Shown piece by piece: positions 25,008-34,184 of a DNA stretch of 64,000 nucleotides. The notes below the pieces were generated by a model. It was not told where the DNA came from. It did not search any database and saw only the letters and a program-made list of their open reading frames with translations. The translations under genes and the position numbers were made by a program. Each line of letters starts with the position of its first letter. Position 1 is the stretch's first letter. Source of the stretch: Pontibacter oryzae (GTDB lineage Bacteria > Bacteroidota > Bacteroidia > Cytophagales > Hymenobacteraceae); assembly GCF_003576375.1 (NCBI RefSeq), contig NZ_QWGE01000003.1:558001-622000 (forward strand). Direction: 5' to 3'.

Positions 25008-26825
25008 ATGCAGATGAAGCTACTTTATACCTTGTTGCTCCCGCTTTTCCTGTTGCTTGCTGCGCCAGCCGTGCAGGCGCAGCAGCAGGACTTGGAACTT
25101 GCCCGCGAGTACTTTAGTCAGGGAGACTATTCCAAAGCCGAAGCCCTGTACGGAAAGCTGATAAACGACCAGCGGCTGTTCCACGTGGTGTACCCCGACT
25201 ACCTGAAGACCCTGCTGGCCCAGCGCGACTACAAGGAGGCCGAGAAGCTGGTGAAGAAAACCATGAAGCGCTACCCGGAAAACCCCGGCTATGAAATTGA
25301 CCTTGGGTTGGTATACCAGGCAAGCGGGGATAAAGCTGGTGCCGAGAAGCAGTTCGACAAGCTGCTGGAAAGTATGAACCCCCAGGAGGTAATTGTGGTG
25401 GCCAACGTGTTTATGCAGCACGACCTGTTTGATTATGCCGAGAAAGCATACCTGCGCGGGCGCCAACTCGGCAACGACCCTAACGCCTTCAACCGCCCGC
25501 TGATAGCGCTGTATGCCTACCGACAGAAAACAGATAAGCTAATCCCCGAAGTGTTAAACCTGCTACAGGAAAACGAGAACGAGTTGGGGTACGTGCAAAG
25601 CAGGCTGCAAAACAGTTTGCAGGAGGAGAAGAATGCCAACCTGCTGGAGAATGAACTGATCCTGCGCGTGCAGCAAAACCCGAATAAGCTGGCTTATAAC
25701 GAAATGCTGATCTGGCTGTATATCCAGCGCAAAGACTTTTACAGCGCCCTGATGCAGGCCCGGGCTGTAGATAAGCGTACCCGCAGCGGCGGCACGCGCG
25801 TGATGGACTTAGGGGCCATCAGCCTGAAAAACGACGACTATCAGGGCGCTATTGAGGCATACCAATACATAGTGGAGGAGTACCCTGAGGGGCCATACTA
25901 CCTTGCCGCCCGGCAGCGGCTCATACATGCCCGCGAGGCTCAGGTGCAACATACGTTTCCGGTGGACCGCGCAAAGATACAGGCACTGATCGCTGATTAT
26001 GAGGCGCTGCTAAACGAGGTTGGCCGGCGCCCGGAAACGGCAGAGGTGTTGCAGCATATGGCCAGCCTCCACGCCTTTTATCTCGATGACAAAGACAAGG
26101 CAATTGCACTACTGCAGGAGGCTATCCGGATGCCACGCGCCAACCCGGCGCTGGTGGCAGAGAGCAAACTCACGCTGGGGGATATATACCTCTTGAAAGG
26201 AGAGCCGTGGGAAAGTACGCTCCTGTACTCGCAGGTGGAGAAAGAGCAGAAAGAAACTCCGATCGGGCATGAAGCCAAGTTACGGAATGCCCGCCTTAAT
26301 TACTACAATGGTGACTTTGAGCTGGCGCAAGCCCACCTGGATATCCTGAAGCTGGCCACCAGTCGCGAAATAGCCAACGATGCCATGGACTTGAGCCTGC
26401 TGATAACAGATAATACCGGCCTGGATACCTCTGCCGTAGCCATGCAGGAGTATGCGGCAATTGATCTGCTGATATTCCAGAACAAGGTGCAAGAAGCTTT
26501 AACGGCCCTGGACGTCCTGCTGCAAAAGTACCCTGGCCATAGCCTGACGGATGAAGTATACTTCCAGAAGGCAAAGCTTTATGAGCGTATAGGTGATTTT
26601 GGAAAGGCAGTGGAGAGCTTGCAGCAGATCGTGAGCAACCCGCAATATGATATCTTAAGTGATGATGCACTCTACATGATAGGGCGCATTTACGAGGAAA
26701 ACCTGAAAGACAAAGACAAGGCGCAGCAGCTTTACAACGACCTGCTGGTAAAACACCAGGGCAGCATTTACACCGCAGAGGCACGCAAGCGCTTCCGGAA
26801 GCTGCGCGGCGATAAGCTTAACTAA
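25008..26825 (+). CDS. Secreted tetratricopeptide-repeat protein
   Basis: This 605-residue protein has a signal peptide ending at AVQAQ (about residue 25). The rest is helical repeats, with clear TPRs at the N-terminus (LAREYFSQGDYSKAEALY) and C-terminus (AVESLQQIVSNPQYDILSDDALYMIGRIYEE-like, 535-600). It would be periplasmic. ATG 25014 is an equally good start two codons in. It has no enzymatic motif and probably acts as a scaffold in envelope biogenesis, given the neighbouring lptC and PpiD genes. That link is inference. Confidence 0.82.
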   Translation: MQMKLLYTLLLPLFLLLAAPAVQAQQQDLELAREYFSQGDYSKAEALYGKLINDQRLFHVVYPDYLKTLLAQRDYKEAEKLVKKTMKRYPENPGYEIDLGLVYQASGDKAGAEKQFDKLLESMNPQEVIVVANVFMQHDLFDYAEKAYLRGRQLGNDPNAFNRPLIALYAYRQKTDKLIPEVLNLLQENENELGYVQSRLQNSLQEEKNANLLENELILRVQQNPNKLAYNEMLIWLYIQRKDFYSALMQARAVDKRTRSGGTRVMDLGAISLKNDDYQGAIEAYQYIVEEYPEGPYYLAARQRLIHAREAQVQHTFPVDRAKIQALIADYEALLNEVGRRPETAEVLQHMASLHAFYLDDKDKAIALLQEAIRMPRANPALVAESKLTLGDIYLLKGEPWESTLLYSQVEKEQKETPIGHEAKLRNARLNYYNGDFELAQAHLDILKLATSREIANDAMDLSLLITDNTGLDTSAVAMQEYAAIDLLIFQNKVQEALTALDVLLQKYPGHSLTDEVYFQKAKLYERIGDFGKAVESLQQIVSNPQYDILSDDALYMIGRIYEENLKDKDKAQQLYNDLLVKHQGSIYTAEARKRFRKLRGDKLN

Positions 26826-26831
26826 AGCCGA

Positions 26832-26942
26832 TCAGCTAAAAAAAATAAAAAGGATAAGTATAAAAACCAGGAAGAACCCATACATGATCAGGTCCAGGGA
26901 ATAATTTTTATACTTTTCGAAAAATCGTCTGAATCGTTTCAC
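26832..26942 (-). CDS. Tiny membrane protein (36 residues)
   Basis: A GTG start at 26942 gives 36 residues: a basic N-terminus (KRFRRFFEKYKNYS) and one hydrophobic helix (LIMYGFFLVFILILFIFF) ending in a single Ser before TGA. On the same strand a -7 element TACTTTTG (26971-26964) predicts a transcript start about 15 bases before the GTG. The positive-inside layout and the matching promoter favour a real small protein. The family is not recognised. Confidence 0.5.
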   Translation of the reverse strand: MKRFRRFFEKYKNYSLDLIMYGFFLVFILILFIFFS

Positions 26943-26963
26943 TGCTATTCCTGTTGTACTAAG

Positions 26964-26980
26964 CAAAAGTAACAAAATTA
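26964..26980 (-). promoter_or_regulatory. -7 elements upstream of the 36-residue gene
   Basis: Two TAnnTTTG matches on the minus strand, TAATTTTG (26980-26973) and TACTTTTG (26971-26964), lie 20-40 bases before the GTG start at 26942. No good -33 box accompanies either. Confidence 0.35.
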
Positions 26981-27036
26981 CCGCAAAGAGATTTTGGACA
27001 GAGGCATCCGCTCACCCATTATCATGTTAAAATAGC

Positions 27037-27044
27037 TACCTTTG
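27037..27044 (+). promoter_or_regulatory. -7 element of recJ
   Basis: TACCTTTG followed by C matches the commonest form of the -7 element in this window. It predicts a start near 27051, 25 bases before the recJ ATG. No TTTG at -33. Confidence 0.4.
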
Positions 27045-27075
27045 CGGCCAGACTATAGTGTAGTGCAGTAAGTTT

Positions 27076-28782
27076 ATGGAGAAAAGGTGGGTTATTAGCC
27101 AGGAGGCACCGGCAGAGGTAGTGCAGCAGCTGACAGAGCAGCTGAAAATCAGTTCGACGTTGGCTTCCATACTTTGCCAGCGCGGTATCTGCACCTTCGA
27201 CGAGGCCAAGCACTTTTTCCGGCCATCCTTACAGGATCTGCACGACCCTTTCCTGATGAAGGACATGGCCAAGGCTGTGAACCGCCTCAACAACGCACTG
27301 CACTCCAACGAGAAAATCCTAGTTTATGGCGACTACGACGTGGACGGCACCACTTCGGTGGCGCTCATGTATGGTTTCCTGCGCAATTATACCTCCAACA
27401 TCGATTTTTACATCCCCGACAGGTACAAAGAAGGCTATGGCGTTTCGAGCCAGGGTATAGAATGGGCCGCTGAAAACGGCTTTAATCTGATCATTAGCCT
27501 GGACTGCGGCATCAAGTCGGCGAATAAGGTGGCTGAGGCTACCGAAAAAGGCATCGACTTCATCATCTGCGACCACCACCTACCTGATGAGGACATACCC
27601 AAAGCCGTGGCAGTGCTCGACCCAAAGCAGGTAGACTGTCCGTACCCATACAAAGAGCTGTCGGGTTGCGGCGTAGGCTTTAAGCTGCTGCAGGCATTTT
27701 GCATACAGAACGATATTGAGCAAGAGGAAGTATACAAGCTGCTGGACCTGCTGGTGGTAAGTATAGCCGCCGATATTGTGCCCATTACTGGCGAGAACCG
27801 CATACTGGCATACTATGGCTTGCAGCACCTGAACGGCCCGCAGCCGATGCGCCCCGGCCTGGATGCGCTGAAAGAGCTGGCCGATATCCGCAGCGAGATG
27901 GATATTACGAGCATTGTATTTGGTTTTGCGCCACGCATTAACGCAGCCGGCCGCATGGGCGATGCCAAAAACTCGGTGCGCATGCTGTTGGCCCAAACCA
28001 AGGAAGAAGCCTTTAAAATGGCCGACATCATTAACGAGTCCAACAAAGCCCGCCGCGATAAAGACAGTAACATTACCAAAGAGGCTTTACAGATGATTGC
28101 CCAGGATGATTTTCTGCGCGGGGCTAATTCTACGGTGCTGTTTAAGGAAACCTGGCACAAAGGTGTGATCGGAATTGTGGCGTCGCGCTGCATCGAGCAT
28201 TACTACCGGCCTACCATCATACTTACACAATCAAACGGCAAAGCGTCAGGCTCAGCTAGGTCGGTGCACGGCTTTAATGTGCATAGCGCCATAGAGAGTT
28301 GCTCAGACCTTTTGGAGCAATTTGGAGGGCACATGTATGCGGCAGGCCTAACGATGCCTGTGGAGAACGTACAAGCCTTCAAAGAGCGCTTTGAGCAAGT
28401 AGTAAGCAGTACTATCACTGAAGAGCAGAAAATTCCACAGATCGAGATCGATGCGCCTCTGAACCTGAAGCAGATCACGCGCAATTTCTATAACATTGTG
28501 CGGCAGATGGAACCGTTTGGCCCGGGAAACATGCGCCCGGTGTTTGTGTCGGAATGTGTGTATGATACCGGCAGCGTGCGCGTGGTCGGCGATTCGCACC
28601 TGAAGCTGCGCCTCACCCAGGACGGTTTCACCAGCATCGACGCCATTGGCTTCGGCCTCGGCGATTACTACGACAAGATCAGCAAAGGCATTCCGTTTGA
28701 TGTTTGCTACACGATCGAGGAGAACGTATACCGTGGGGTTATCTCCCTGCAGCTGCGCATCAAAGACATCCGTATTAACTAA
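27076..28782 (+). CDS. recJ: Single-stranded-DNA-specific exonuclease RecJ
   Basis: This 568-residue, full-length RecJ has the DHH-family motifs YGDYDVDGTTS (84-94), CDHHLPD near 168, and the C-terminal DHHA1 signature GSARSVHGFN with GGHMYAAGLT. It degrades single-stranded DNA 5' to 3' in recombination and mismatch repair. Its stop codon lies inside the stem of the terminator at 28777, so the transcript ends right at the end of the coding region. Confidence 0.97.
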   Translation: MEKRWVISQEAPAEVVQQLTEQLKISSTLASILCQRGICTFDEAKHFFRPSLQDLHDPFLMKDMAKAVNRLNNALHSNEKILVYGDYDVDGTTSVALMYGFLRNYTSNIDFYIPDRYKEGYGVSSQGIEWAAENGFNLIISLDCGIKSANKVAEATEKGIDFIICDHHLPDEDIPKAVAVLDPKQVDCPYPYKELSGCGVGFKLLQAFCIQNDIEQEEVYKLLDLLVVSIAADIVPITGENRILAYYGLQHLNGPQPMRPGLDALKELADIRSEMDITSIVFGFAPRINAAGRMGDAKNSVRMLLAQTKEEAFKMADIINESNKARRDKDSNITKEALQMIAQDDFLRGANSTVLFKETWHKGVIGIVASRCIEHYYRPTIILTQSNGKASGSARSVHGFNVHSAIESCSDLLEQFGGHMYAAGLTMPVENVQAFKERFEQVVSSTITEEQKIPQIEIDAPLNLKQITRNFYNIVRQMEPFGPGNMRPVFVSECVYDTGSVRVVGDSHLKLRLTQDGFTSIDAIGFGLGDYYDKISKGIPFDVCYTIEENVYRGVISLQLRIKDIRIN

Positions 28783-28815
28783 GAAAGGCTCCTGATAAGG
28801 GAGCCTTTCTTAGTT
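28777..28815. terminator. Long perfect hairpin terminator spanning the recJ stop
   Basis: AACTAAGAAAGGCTCC (28777-28792) and its exact reverse complement (28800-28815) form a 16-base-pair stem around a seven-base loop. The recJ TAA (28780-28782) is part of the stem. It can serve the convergent GH25 gene on the other strand as well. Confidence 0.85.
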
Positions 28816-28854
28816 AATCTAATAATTAGCAATAAACAATTTAGCAATTAATTG

Positions 28855-29676
28855 TTACGGTTGCGGCTGCACGTGCTTTAGCTGTTTCAGGGGGCTGGCC
28901 AGGTCAGCGTATGAGGCTAGCTGGGGCAGGCACAAGGAGCTGAGCTGGTCAAAGTCGCCGGCAAAGAAGTTGATGTCCACAGCAGAGTTGATGCCCGAAA
29001 TGGAGCCGCGGTCAGTGTACTGCCAGAACATCCAGCTGTCGGTATGGTGGATATCGGGCTTAATGTCGCTGTAGCGGGCAATCCAGAAATGATACTCCGG
29101 AAAGTGGCCCTGCAGGTAGCGGCGGTAATAGTTCTGGCTGGTATAGATAATCGGCTTAACACCATAATGCACCGTTACGCCCTCCAGCCAGGTGCGAATG
29201 TCCTTACGTAGCTTTTCGGTGCTCACTCTTGGGTCCGATACCTCAATATCGAGCACTGGCGGCAGGTCGCCGGCTTCCAGGGTTACAGTGCTGGTAAACA
29301 GGTTTATCTGGTCTTGCACGGCCGCCTCGGGTTTGTAAAAATGATAGGCACCGCGCTTGATGCCGTGGCGTTTGGTTTCCTCCCAGTTGCGGGCAAAGTA
29401 TGGGTCTAGCCGGAAGTCGCCCTGCGTAGCCTTCACAAACGCAAACGACACCTCCGACTCACGCACCAGCGACCAGTCTACTTCCTTTTGCCACCGAGAT
29501 ACATCAATGCCTTTTACAACAGTAGTGTTGCTCGAAGCCGATGCCGCCGCTTTGGATTTATCATCTTCGTCGGGTAAGCCTGTATTGCCTGGGGAAACAT
29601 TTACCAAGCTGGAGTATAGCAGTAAGCCAGAAAAAGCGAGCTTCTGAAGTGAGAAAGATAATAAGGTAAACGGCAT
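28855..29676 (-). CDS. Glycoside hydrolase family 25 lysozyme
   Basis: This 273-residue protein has an N-terminal hydrophobic export segment (about 5-27), a Ser/Ala-rich linker and a GH25 domain (54-245) with KGIDVSRWQ (Asp58), GAYHFY and PPVLDIE (catalytic Asp143 and Glu145), plus the WIARYSD and WQYTDRGSISGI segments. It cleaves the glycan strand of peptidoglycan between MurNAc and GlcNAc and would act in the periplasm. It is convergent with recJ. Confidence 0.92.
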   Translation of the reverse strand: MPFTLLSFSLQKLAFSGLLLYSSLVNVSPGNTGLPDEDDKSKAAASASSNTTVVKGIDVSRWQKEVDWSLVRESEVSFAFVKATQGDFRLDPYFARNWEETKRHGIKRGAYHFYKPEAAVQDQINLFTSTVTLEAGDLPPVLDIEVSDPRVSTEKLRKDIRTWLEGVTVHYGVKPIIYTSQNYYRRYLQGHFPEYHFWIARYSDIKPDIHHTDSWMFWQYTDRGSISGINSAVDINFFAGDFDQLSSLCLPQLASYADLASPLKQLKHVQPQP

Positions 29677-29873
29677 AAGGTAAGGTTGTAGATGTAAGGG
29701 TGTTACAAATTAAATATTAATCCGGCACGAGGCAATAGGCAAGCCTAATGATTATACAGTTTGTTGAATTCTTTTTAATAGAAATTTTCTAATATAGAAG
29801 CCGATGCATTGCCCTGGCCTGCCAGCTGGCACACACGTTGCACGATGCAGGCTTTATGTGTAAATTAGCCACG

Positions 29874-30605
29874 ATGATACTGAGAGCAGAACACCTGATA
29901 AAGAAGTATAAATCGCGCACAGTTGTAAACGACGTGAGCGTAGAGGTTAACCAAGGCGAGATTGTGGGGCTTTTGGGGCCAAACGGAGCTGGTAAAACCA
30001 CATCCTTTTACATGATCGTAGGCCTGGTGAAGCCCAACACAGGCAAGATATTCTTGGATAAAGAAGACATTACCAGCCTGCCCATGTATAAGCGCGCCAA
30101 AAAAGGTGTAGGTTATCTGGCGCAGGAGGCCTCTGTGTTCCGGCAGCTTACAGTAGAGGAGAATATCCTCTCGGTGCTGGAAATGACGGATTTGCCAAAG
30201 CAGGCGCAGCGCGAAAAAGTAGAAGAATTGCTGGAGGAGTTTTCGCTTACGCACGTGCGCAACAACAAAGGGATCGTGCTGTCGGGCGGGGAGCGCCGCC
30301 GCACCGAAATTGCCCGCGCCCTAGCCGTAGACCCGAAGTTTGTACTGCTCGATGAGCCCTTTGCCGGCGTAGACCCCATTGCCGTGGAGGAAATACAAGG
30401 CATCGTAGCTAAGCTAAAAAACAAAAACATCGGCATCCTCATCACCGACCACAACGTAAACGAAACGCTTTCCATCACCGACCGCGCTTATCTGCTCTTC
30501 GAAGGCAAGATCCTGAAAGCCGGCACCGCCGAAGAACTGGCCGCCGACGAACAGGTGCGCCGCGTATACCTCGGCAAACACTTCGAGCTGAAGAGGAAGA
30601 TATAA
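29874..30605 (+). CDS. lptB: LPS export ABC transporter ATP-binding protein LptB
   Basis: From ATG 29874 the product is 243 residues. Motifs are Walker [10 protein letters not shown] (35-43), Q-loop region [10 protein letters not shown], signature LSGGERRR, Walker [13 protein letters not shown] and the H-loop TDHNV. It powers extraction of lipopolysaccharide from the inner membrane with LptFG. Upstream in-frame sequence to 29838 is not conserved in LptB. The last base of its stop is the first base of the inverted repeat of the element that follows. Confidence 0.96.
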   Translation: MILRAEHLIKKYKSRTVVNDVSVEVNQGEIVGLLGPNGAGKTTSFYMIVGLVKPNTGKIFLDKEDITSLPMYKRAKKGVGYLAQEASVFRQLTVEENILSVLEMTDLPKQAQREKVEELLEEFSLTHVRNNKGIVLSGGERRRTEIARALAVDPKFVLLDEPFAGVDPIAVEEIQGIVAKLKNKNIGILITDHNVNETLSITDRAYLLFEGKILKAGTAEELAADEQVRRVYLGKHFELKRKI

Positions 30606-31070
30606 ATTGTTGAATTGATAATTGTTGATTGTTTTTTCTCGTATGCGGTCCTATGCAAGAGAGAAAACATTTGCAGTTAAACGATCTGGAGGCATACAAG
30701 GTAGCTTTTGCCTTAAGCAATTTTGTTTGGTTCAGAATAGAGCAGTGGGATTATTTCGCCAAGAAAAGTATTGGGATACAATTTGTTACAGCTGTAGATA
30801 GCGTGTCAGCAAACATTGCGGAAGGGTTTAGCCGAAATGGTAAAAAAGATAAGATTAATTTTTACCGTTATGCCAGAGGGTCTGTTTACGAGTGCTTGGA
30901 TTGGAATGAGAAAAGCCGTGTCAGGAAGTTGCTAGTGCAGCAAGATTATGACCACATCTTTGTGGCCTTGCAAAAATTGCCTAAGCTAATAAATGGTTTA
31001 ATAAAAGTAACCAATGATAATCTTAGCGATTAGCCTAAAACAATCAACGATTAACAATCAGCAATTACAA
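30605..31070 (+). mobile_element. Inverted-repeat element carrying a four-helix-bundle gene
   Basis: The left arm (30605-30633, ATTGTTGATTGTT-type) and right arm (31039-31070, AACAATCAACGATTAACAAT-type) are imperfect inverted repeats, about 25 of 28 positions matching with one gap. They enclose a single S23/IVP-like four-helix-bundle gene. The element lies exactly between the lptB stop and the GH3-family start. The same arm sequence flanks a gene-less element at 54519-54675. That it is or was mobile is inference; no transposase is present. Confidence 0.55.
30653..31033 (+). CDS. Four-helix-bundle protein (S23/IVP, TIGR02436-like)
   Basis: From ATG 30653 the product is 126 residues. It shows the family core VTAVDSVSANIAEGFSRNG followed by FYRYARGSVYECLDW. 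Relatives are encoded in intervening sequences of 23S rRNA genes and as the accessory protein (Avd) of diversity-generating retroelements. Isolated copies are frequent in Bacteroidota and their role is unknown. Here no rRNA or reverse transcriptase gene is nearby. It is enclosed by AT-rich inverted repeats. Confidence 0.88.
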   Translation: MQERKHLQLNDLEAYKVAFALSNFVWFRIEQWDYFAKKSIGIQFVTAVDSVSANIAEGFSRNGKKDKINFYRYARGSVYECLDWNEKSRVRKLLVQQDYDHIFVALQKLPKLINGLIKVTNDNLSD

Positions 31071-31072
31071 CC

Positions 31073-32596
31073 TTGGAGATAATCAATTCAATTTTAACGT
31101 GGGTGATGAAGAAGCGGATCCATGACATCGATCTGTTTCGGAAATACCCGCACGAAGTACAGCTGGAGCTGTTTCAGGGCCTGGTAGGCACGGCAAAAAA
31201 TACCGAATGGGGCAAGAAGTATGGCTATAGCGATACCTTGAGCGTGAGAGAGTTTCAGGAGCGCGTGCCCGTTAGCACCTACGAGGACCTGTATCCATAC
31301 TTTGAGCGCGTTATGAAAGGCGAGCAAAACCTGCTGTGGCCTGGCAAGATAGACTGGTTCGCCAAGTCGTCGGGTACTACCAACGCGCGTAGCAAGTTTA
31401 TACCTGTAAGCCAAGAGTCTTTGGAGGACTGCCATTATAAAGGCGGCAAAGACATGCTCTCTATTTACGTAAACCTGTACCCCGAAACCAAACTCTTTAC
31501 CGGCAAGGGCCTCTCTATAGGTGGCAGCCACCAACCCAGCGAGCTAAACGCCAAAGTATCCTGCGGCGATGTGTCGGCGGTGATTATGCAAAATCTTCCT
31601 ATCTGGGCCGAAGCCATACGCACCCCGCCACTCAAAATAGCCCTAATGGACAAGTGGGAGGAAAAGATTGAGAAGATGGTGGAGGTAACCGTGCCCGAGA
31701 ACGTGACCAGCATGAGCGGCGTACCCACCTGGACCTACGTGCTGCTGAAGCGCATACTGGAAGTGACTGGCAAGAGTAATATTATGGAAGTATGGCCTAA
31801 TCTGGAGCTGTTCACGCATGGTGCCGTAGCTTTCGGGCCGTACCGCCAGCTGTTCCGCGACATCATCCCATCCGAAAAAATGAATTACCTGGAGGTATAT
31901 AATGCTTCGGAAGGCTTCTTCGGGATACAGGACCAGGCCGGCACCGAAGACGAAATGCTGCTGATGCTGGATTATGGCGTGTACTACGAGTTCATCCCAA
32001 TGGACCAGTTTGAGGAGGAGCAGCCCAAAACCCTGACGCTGGACGAAGTGGAGCTCAACAAGAACTATGCGCTGGTTATTTCTACCAATGCAGGTCTGTG
32101 GCGCTATAAGATTGGCGATACTGTGCGCTTTACAAGTATAAATCCGTACCGAATTAAAATATCTGGGCGCACCAAGCACTTTATAAATGCCTTCGGCGAG
32201 GAAGTGATTGTGGAGAATGCCGAAGAAGCTATTACCAAAGCTTGCCAGGCCACAGGAGCCGTTATCTCTAACTTCACGGCAGCGCCCATTTACCTGGAAA
32301 GCGACAAGCGTGGCGGGCACGAATGGCTGATCGAGTTCGAGAAGGAGCCTAGCAGCCTGCAAACCTTCACCGAGGTGCTGGACGAAACGCTGCGCACCGT
32401 AAACTCCGACTACGACGCCAAACGCCAAAACGACATTGCCTTGCAAAAGCCTTTGGTGCATGCCGCCCCGGAAGGCACGTTCCTGAACTGGCTGCGCCAC
32501 AAAGGCAAACTGGGTGGCCAGCACAAAGTGCCCCGCCTCAGTAACACCCGCGAACACTTGGAAGAGATCATGCAGGTGAATGGAATGGAAGCGTAG
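31073..32596 (+). CDS. GH3 auxin-responsive-promoter family protein
   Basis: The 507-residue product belongs to the GH3 family of acyl-acid adenylating enzymes, which in plants conjugate amino acids to jasmonate or auxin. The nucleotide-binding SSGTTNARSKFIP (about 100-112) and the later YNASEGFFG and YRIKISGRTKHFINAFGEE are visible. The start is TTG 31073; an ATG 12 codons downstream (31106, MKKRIHD) is the alternative. Bacterial members have no assigned substrate. Confidence 0.88.
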   Translation: MEIINSILTWVMKKRIHDIDLFRKYPHEVQLELFQGLVGTAKNTEWGKKYGYSDTLSVREFQERVPVSTYEDLYPYFERVMKGEQNLLWPGKIDWFAKSSGTTNARSKFIPVSQESLEDCHYKGGKDMLSIYVNLYPETKLFTGKGLSIGGSHQPSELNAKVSCGDVSAVIMQNLPIWAEAIRTPPLKIALMDKWEEKIEKMVEVTVPENVTSMSGVPTWTYVLLKRILEVTGKSNIMEVWPNLELFTHGAVAFGPYRQLFRDIIPSEKMNYLEVYNASEGFFGIQDQAGTEDEMLLMLDYGVYYEFIPMDQFEEEQPKTLTLDEVELNKNYALVISTNAGLWRYKIGDTVRFTSINPYRIKISGRTKHFINAFGEEVIVENAEEAITKACQATGAVISNFTAAPIYLESDKRGGHEWLIEFEKEPSSLQTFTEVLDETLRTVNSDYDAKRQNDIALQKPLVHAAPEGTFLNWLRHKGKLGGQHKVPRLSNTREHLEEIMQVNGMEA

Positions 32597-32812
32597 GGAG
32601 TTAGAGAGTTTAGGTGTTAGAAAGTTAGAAAGTTAAAAGGTTAGAAAGTTATACCTGGTATCCCGCAAGTTTAGCAGAGCGTAACTTGTGGGTTTGCATG
32701 GCTGCAAGTTTTCAACTTGCTTTCTGCTCCGCAGAAAAGTATGGCTCTACCTAAGCATCTCATCTAAACATCAATAGGTTTATACTCTACAAATTATACT
32801 TCAATGTATTGT

Positions 32813-32858
32813 AACCCAAACCGCCCGGCAAATATAAACCTGTCGGGCGGTTTGGGTT
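32813..32858. terminator. Long hairpin, probable terminator of the GH3-family gene
   Basis: AACCCAAACCGCCCG (32813-32827) and CGGGCGGTTTGGGTT (32844-32858) form a perfect 15-base-pair stem with TTTT after it on the plus strand. It lies 217 bases past the GH3-family stop. Confidence 0.7.
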
Positions 32859-32952
32859 TTAGGAGCTTCCGGGTAATTGCATTCCTCCGCTGGTGCGAGC
32901 TTGCAGCTCGTACCTTAAACGATCAGAAGTATAAAGTATAAGAAATGCAAAG

Positions 32953-32984
32953 TGCCCGGCAGTTTTATACCTGCCGGGCATTTT
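32953..32984. terminator. Hairpin terminator downstream of the 66-residue membrane gene
   Basis: TGCCCGGCAG (32953-32962) and CTGCCGGGCA (32971-32980) form a ten-base-pair stem followed by TTTT on the plus strand. It lies 37 bases past the stop of the minus-strand gene at 33017 but the better T-tract is on the plus strand. Confidence 0.65.
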
Positions 32985-33016
32985 AAATTAATAAGCTTGT
33001 ACTTATGTTATTAATA

Positions 33017-33217
33017 CTACCTAAAGGAGTAAAGTGCGGCAACAAGGCCTGCACTCAGGAACAGAAGCAAAAAAACGTTAGCTACAACAGGTACCTTTTT
33101 GTCTTTGATCTCCTTATAGCGCACGAAGTTAGTCGTTAAGATGGCAAGCAAAATAAGGTTTACAATAGTCAGCGCTTTATTAATAGGCTGCCATACATTG
33201 TTGATACCTGTTGTCAT
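33017..33217 (-). CDS. Small two-helix membrane protein (66 residues)
   Basis: This 66-residue protein has two transmembrane segments (about 13-31 and 43-63) joined by a charged loop (RYKEIKDKK). It starts at ATG 33217. A terminator-like hairpin downstream and clean topology support it as a gene. I do not recognise a family. Confidence 0.6.
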   Translation of the reverse strand: MTTGINNVWQPINKALTIVNLILLAILTTNFVRYKEIKDKKVPVVANVFLLLFLSAGLVAALYSFR

Positions 33218-33299
33218 AGGTTGTTAGTTGATTTTTATGAAAGTAATATAACAAATCAAAGAAATTGTCGCATAGTTCCTGTTCCTAAGTAGTGGACTG

Positions 33300-34067
33300 C
33301 TATTCCATAAAGCTGCTGAAGAAGCCGCCTTCCTTGTTGGCATTCTCGCCTCTAGGCATAAGCGCCTCAATCAGCTTTTTCACTGGCATAGATTGCAGCC
33401 ATACTTTGCCTGTACCGCGGAGCGTTGCCAGGAACAAGCCTTCGCCGCCAAAAATCATGGACTTTAAGCCGCCAGCGCGCTGTACGCTAAAATCTATACC
33501 TTCCTCAAATGCAACCACACAGCCTGTATCCACGCGCAGGGTTTCGTTATTCAGGTGCTTTTCCACGATGGTACCGCCAGCATGTAAAAAAGCGAGCCCA
33601 TCGCCTTGCATCTTCTGAAGTATAAAGCCCTCGCCGCCAAATAGCCCGGAACCAAATTTTTGGTTAAAGTGGATGCTAAGCTTGGTGCCTAGCGCAGCTG
33701 CCAGAAATGCGTCTTTCTGCGCAATTAAAGTATGGTTTCGGATGGTGCTCAGGTTTACGGGCAAGATGGTGCCGGGGTAAGGAGCCGAGAAAGCCACGCG
33801 GCTCTTGCCGTAGCCGCGGTGGGTAAAGTGCGTCATAAACAGCGATTCGCCGGTAATCATGCGCGAGCCCGCAGAAACAAGTTTGCCCAAAAAGCCCTGG
33901 CTTGGGTTGGAGCCATCACCCATTTTTGTCTGGAAATCAATGCCGTCTTCCATGTATACCATGGCGCCCGCTTCGGCAATCACCGTTTCGTTAGGGTCAA
34001 GCTCAATTTCCAGTACCTGTATGTCGTTGCCAAATACCTTGTAATCTATCTCGTGTGAATTTCTCAT
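33300..34067 (-). CDS. AIM24 family protein (TIGR00266-like)
   Basis: This 255-residue protein of the AIM24/TIGR00266 family is a trimeric beta-barrel-like fold with repeated G[GE]G[FL][FI]L-type units ([24 protein letters not shown], split here as GGEGFILQ and GGEGLFLA). No signal peptide is seen. The mitochondrial relative Aim24 affects inner-membrane organisation; bacterial members have no defined function. It is a monocistronic minus-strand gene. Confidence 0.88.
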   Translation of the reverse strand: MRNSHEIDYKVFGNDIQVLEIELDPNETVIAEAGAMVYMEDGIDFQTKMGDGSNPSQGFLGKLVSAGSRMITGESLFMTHFTHRGYGKSRVAFSAPYPGTILPVNLSTIRNHTLIAQKDAFLAAALGTKLSIHFNQKFGSGLFGGEGFILQKMQGDGLAFLHAGGTIVEKHLNNETLRVDTGCVVAFEEGIDFSVQRAGGLKSMIFGGEGLFLATLRGTGKVWLQSMPVKKLIEALMPRGENANKEGGFFSSFME

Positions 34068-34184
34068 AGTTTTGCAGATGTTGTGTGATAATAGAAAGAT
34101 AGCGAATTAAATAAAAAAGCGGAAGCGGTTGTCGCCTTATGTGGCATCCCGCTTCCGCCTTGCATTTATACTTGCCGTCGCTGC

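Larger units (their letters stand above)
32597..33016. repeat. Gene-free spacer with stop-adjacent repeat array and hairpins
   Basis: No gene is supported. From the GH3-family stop onward comes an array of GTTAGAAA-type units (32597-32652). Next come GTAACTTGTGGG and CAAGTTTTCAACTTGC pieces, a small palindrome GCGAGCTTGCAGCTCG (32897-32912) of a type I recall as dispersed, and two terminator hairpins listed separately. Confidence 0.5.

Noticed and set aside
30653..31033. Diversity-generating retroelement, because the four-helix-bundle protein resembles Avd
   Set aside because: No reverse transcriptase, template repeat or variable repeat is found in the window.
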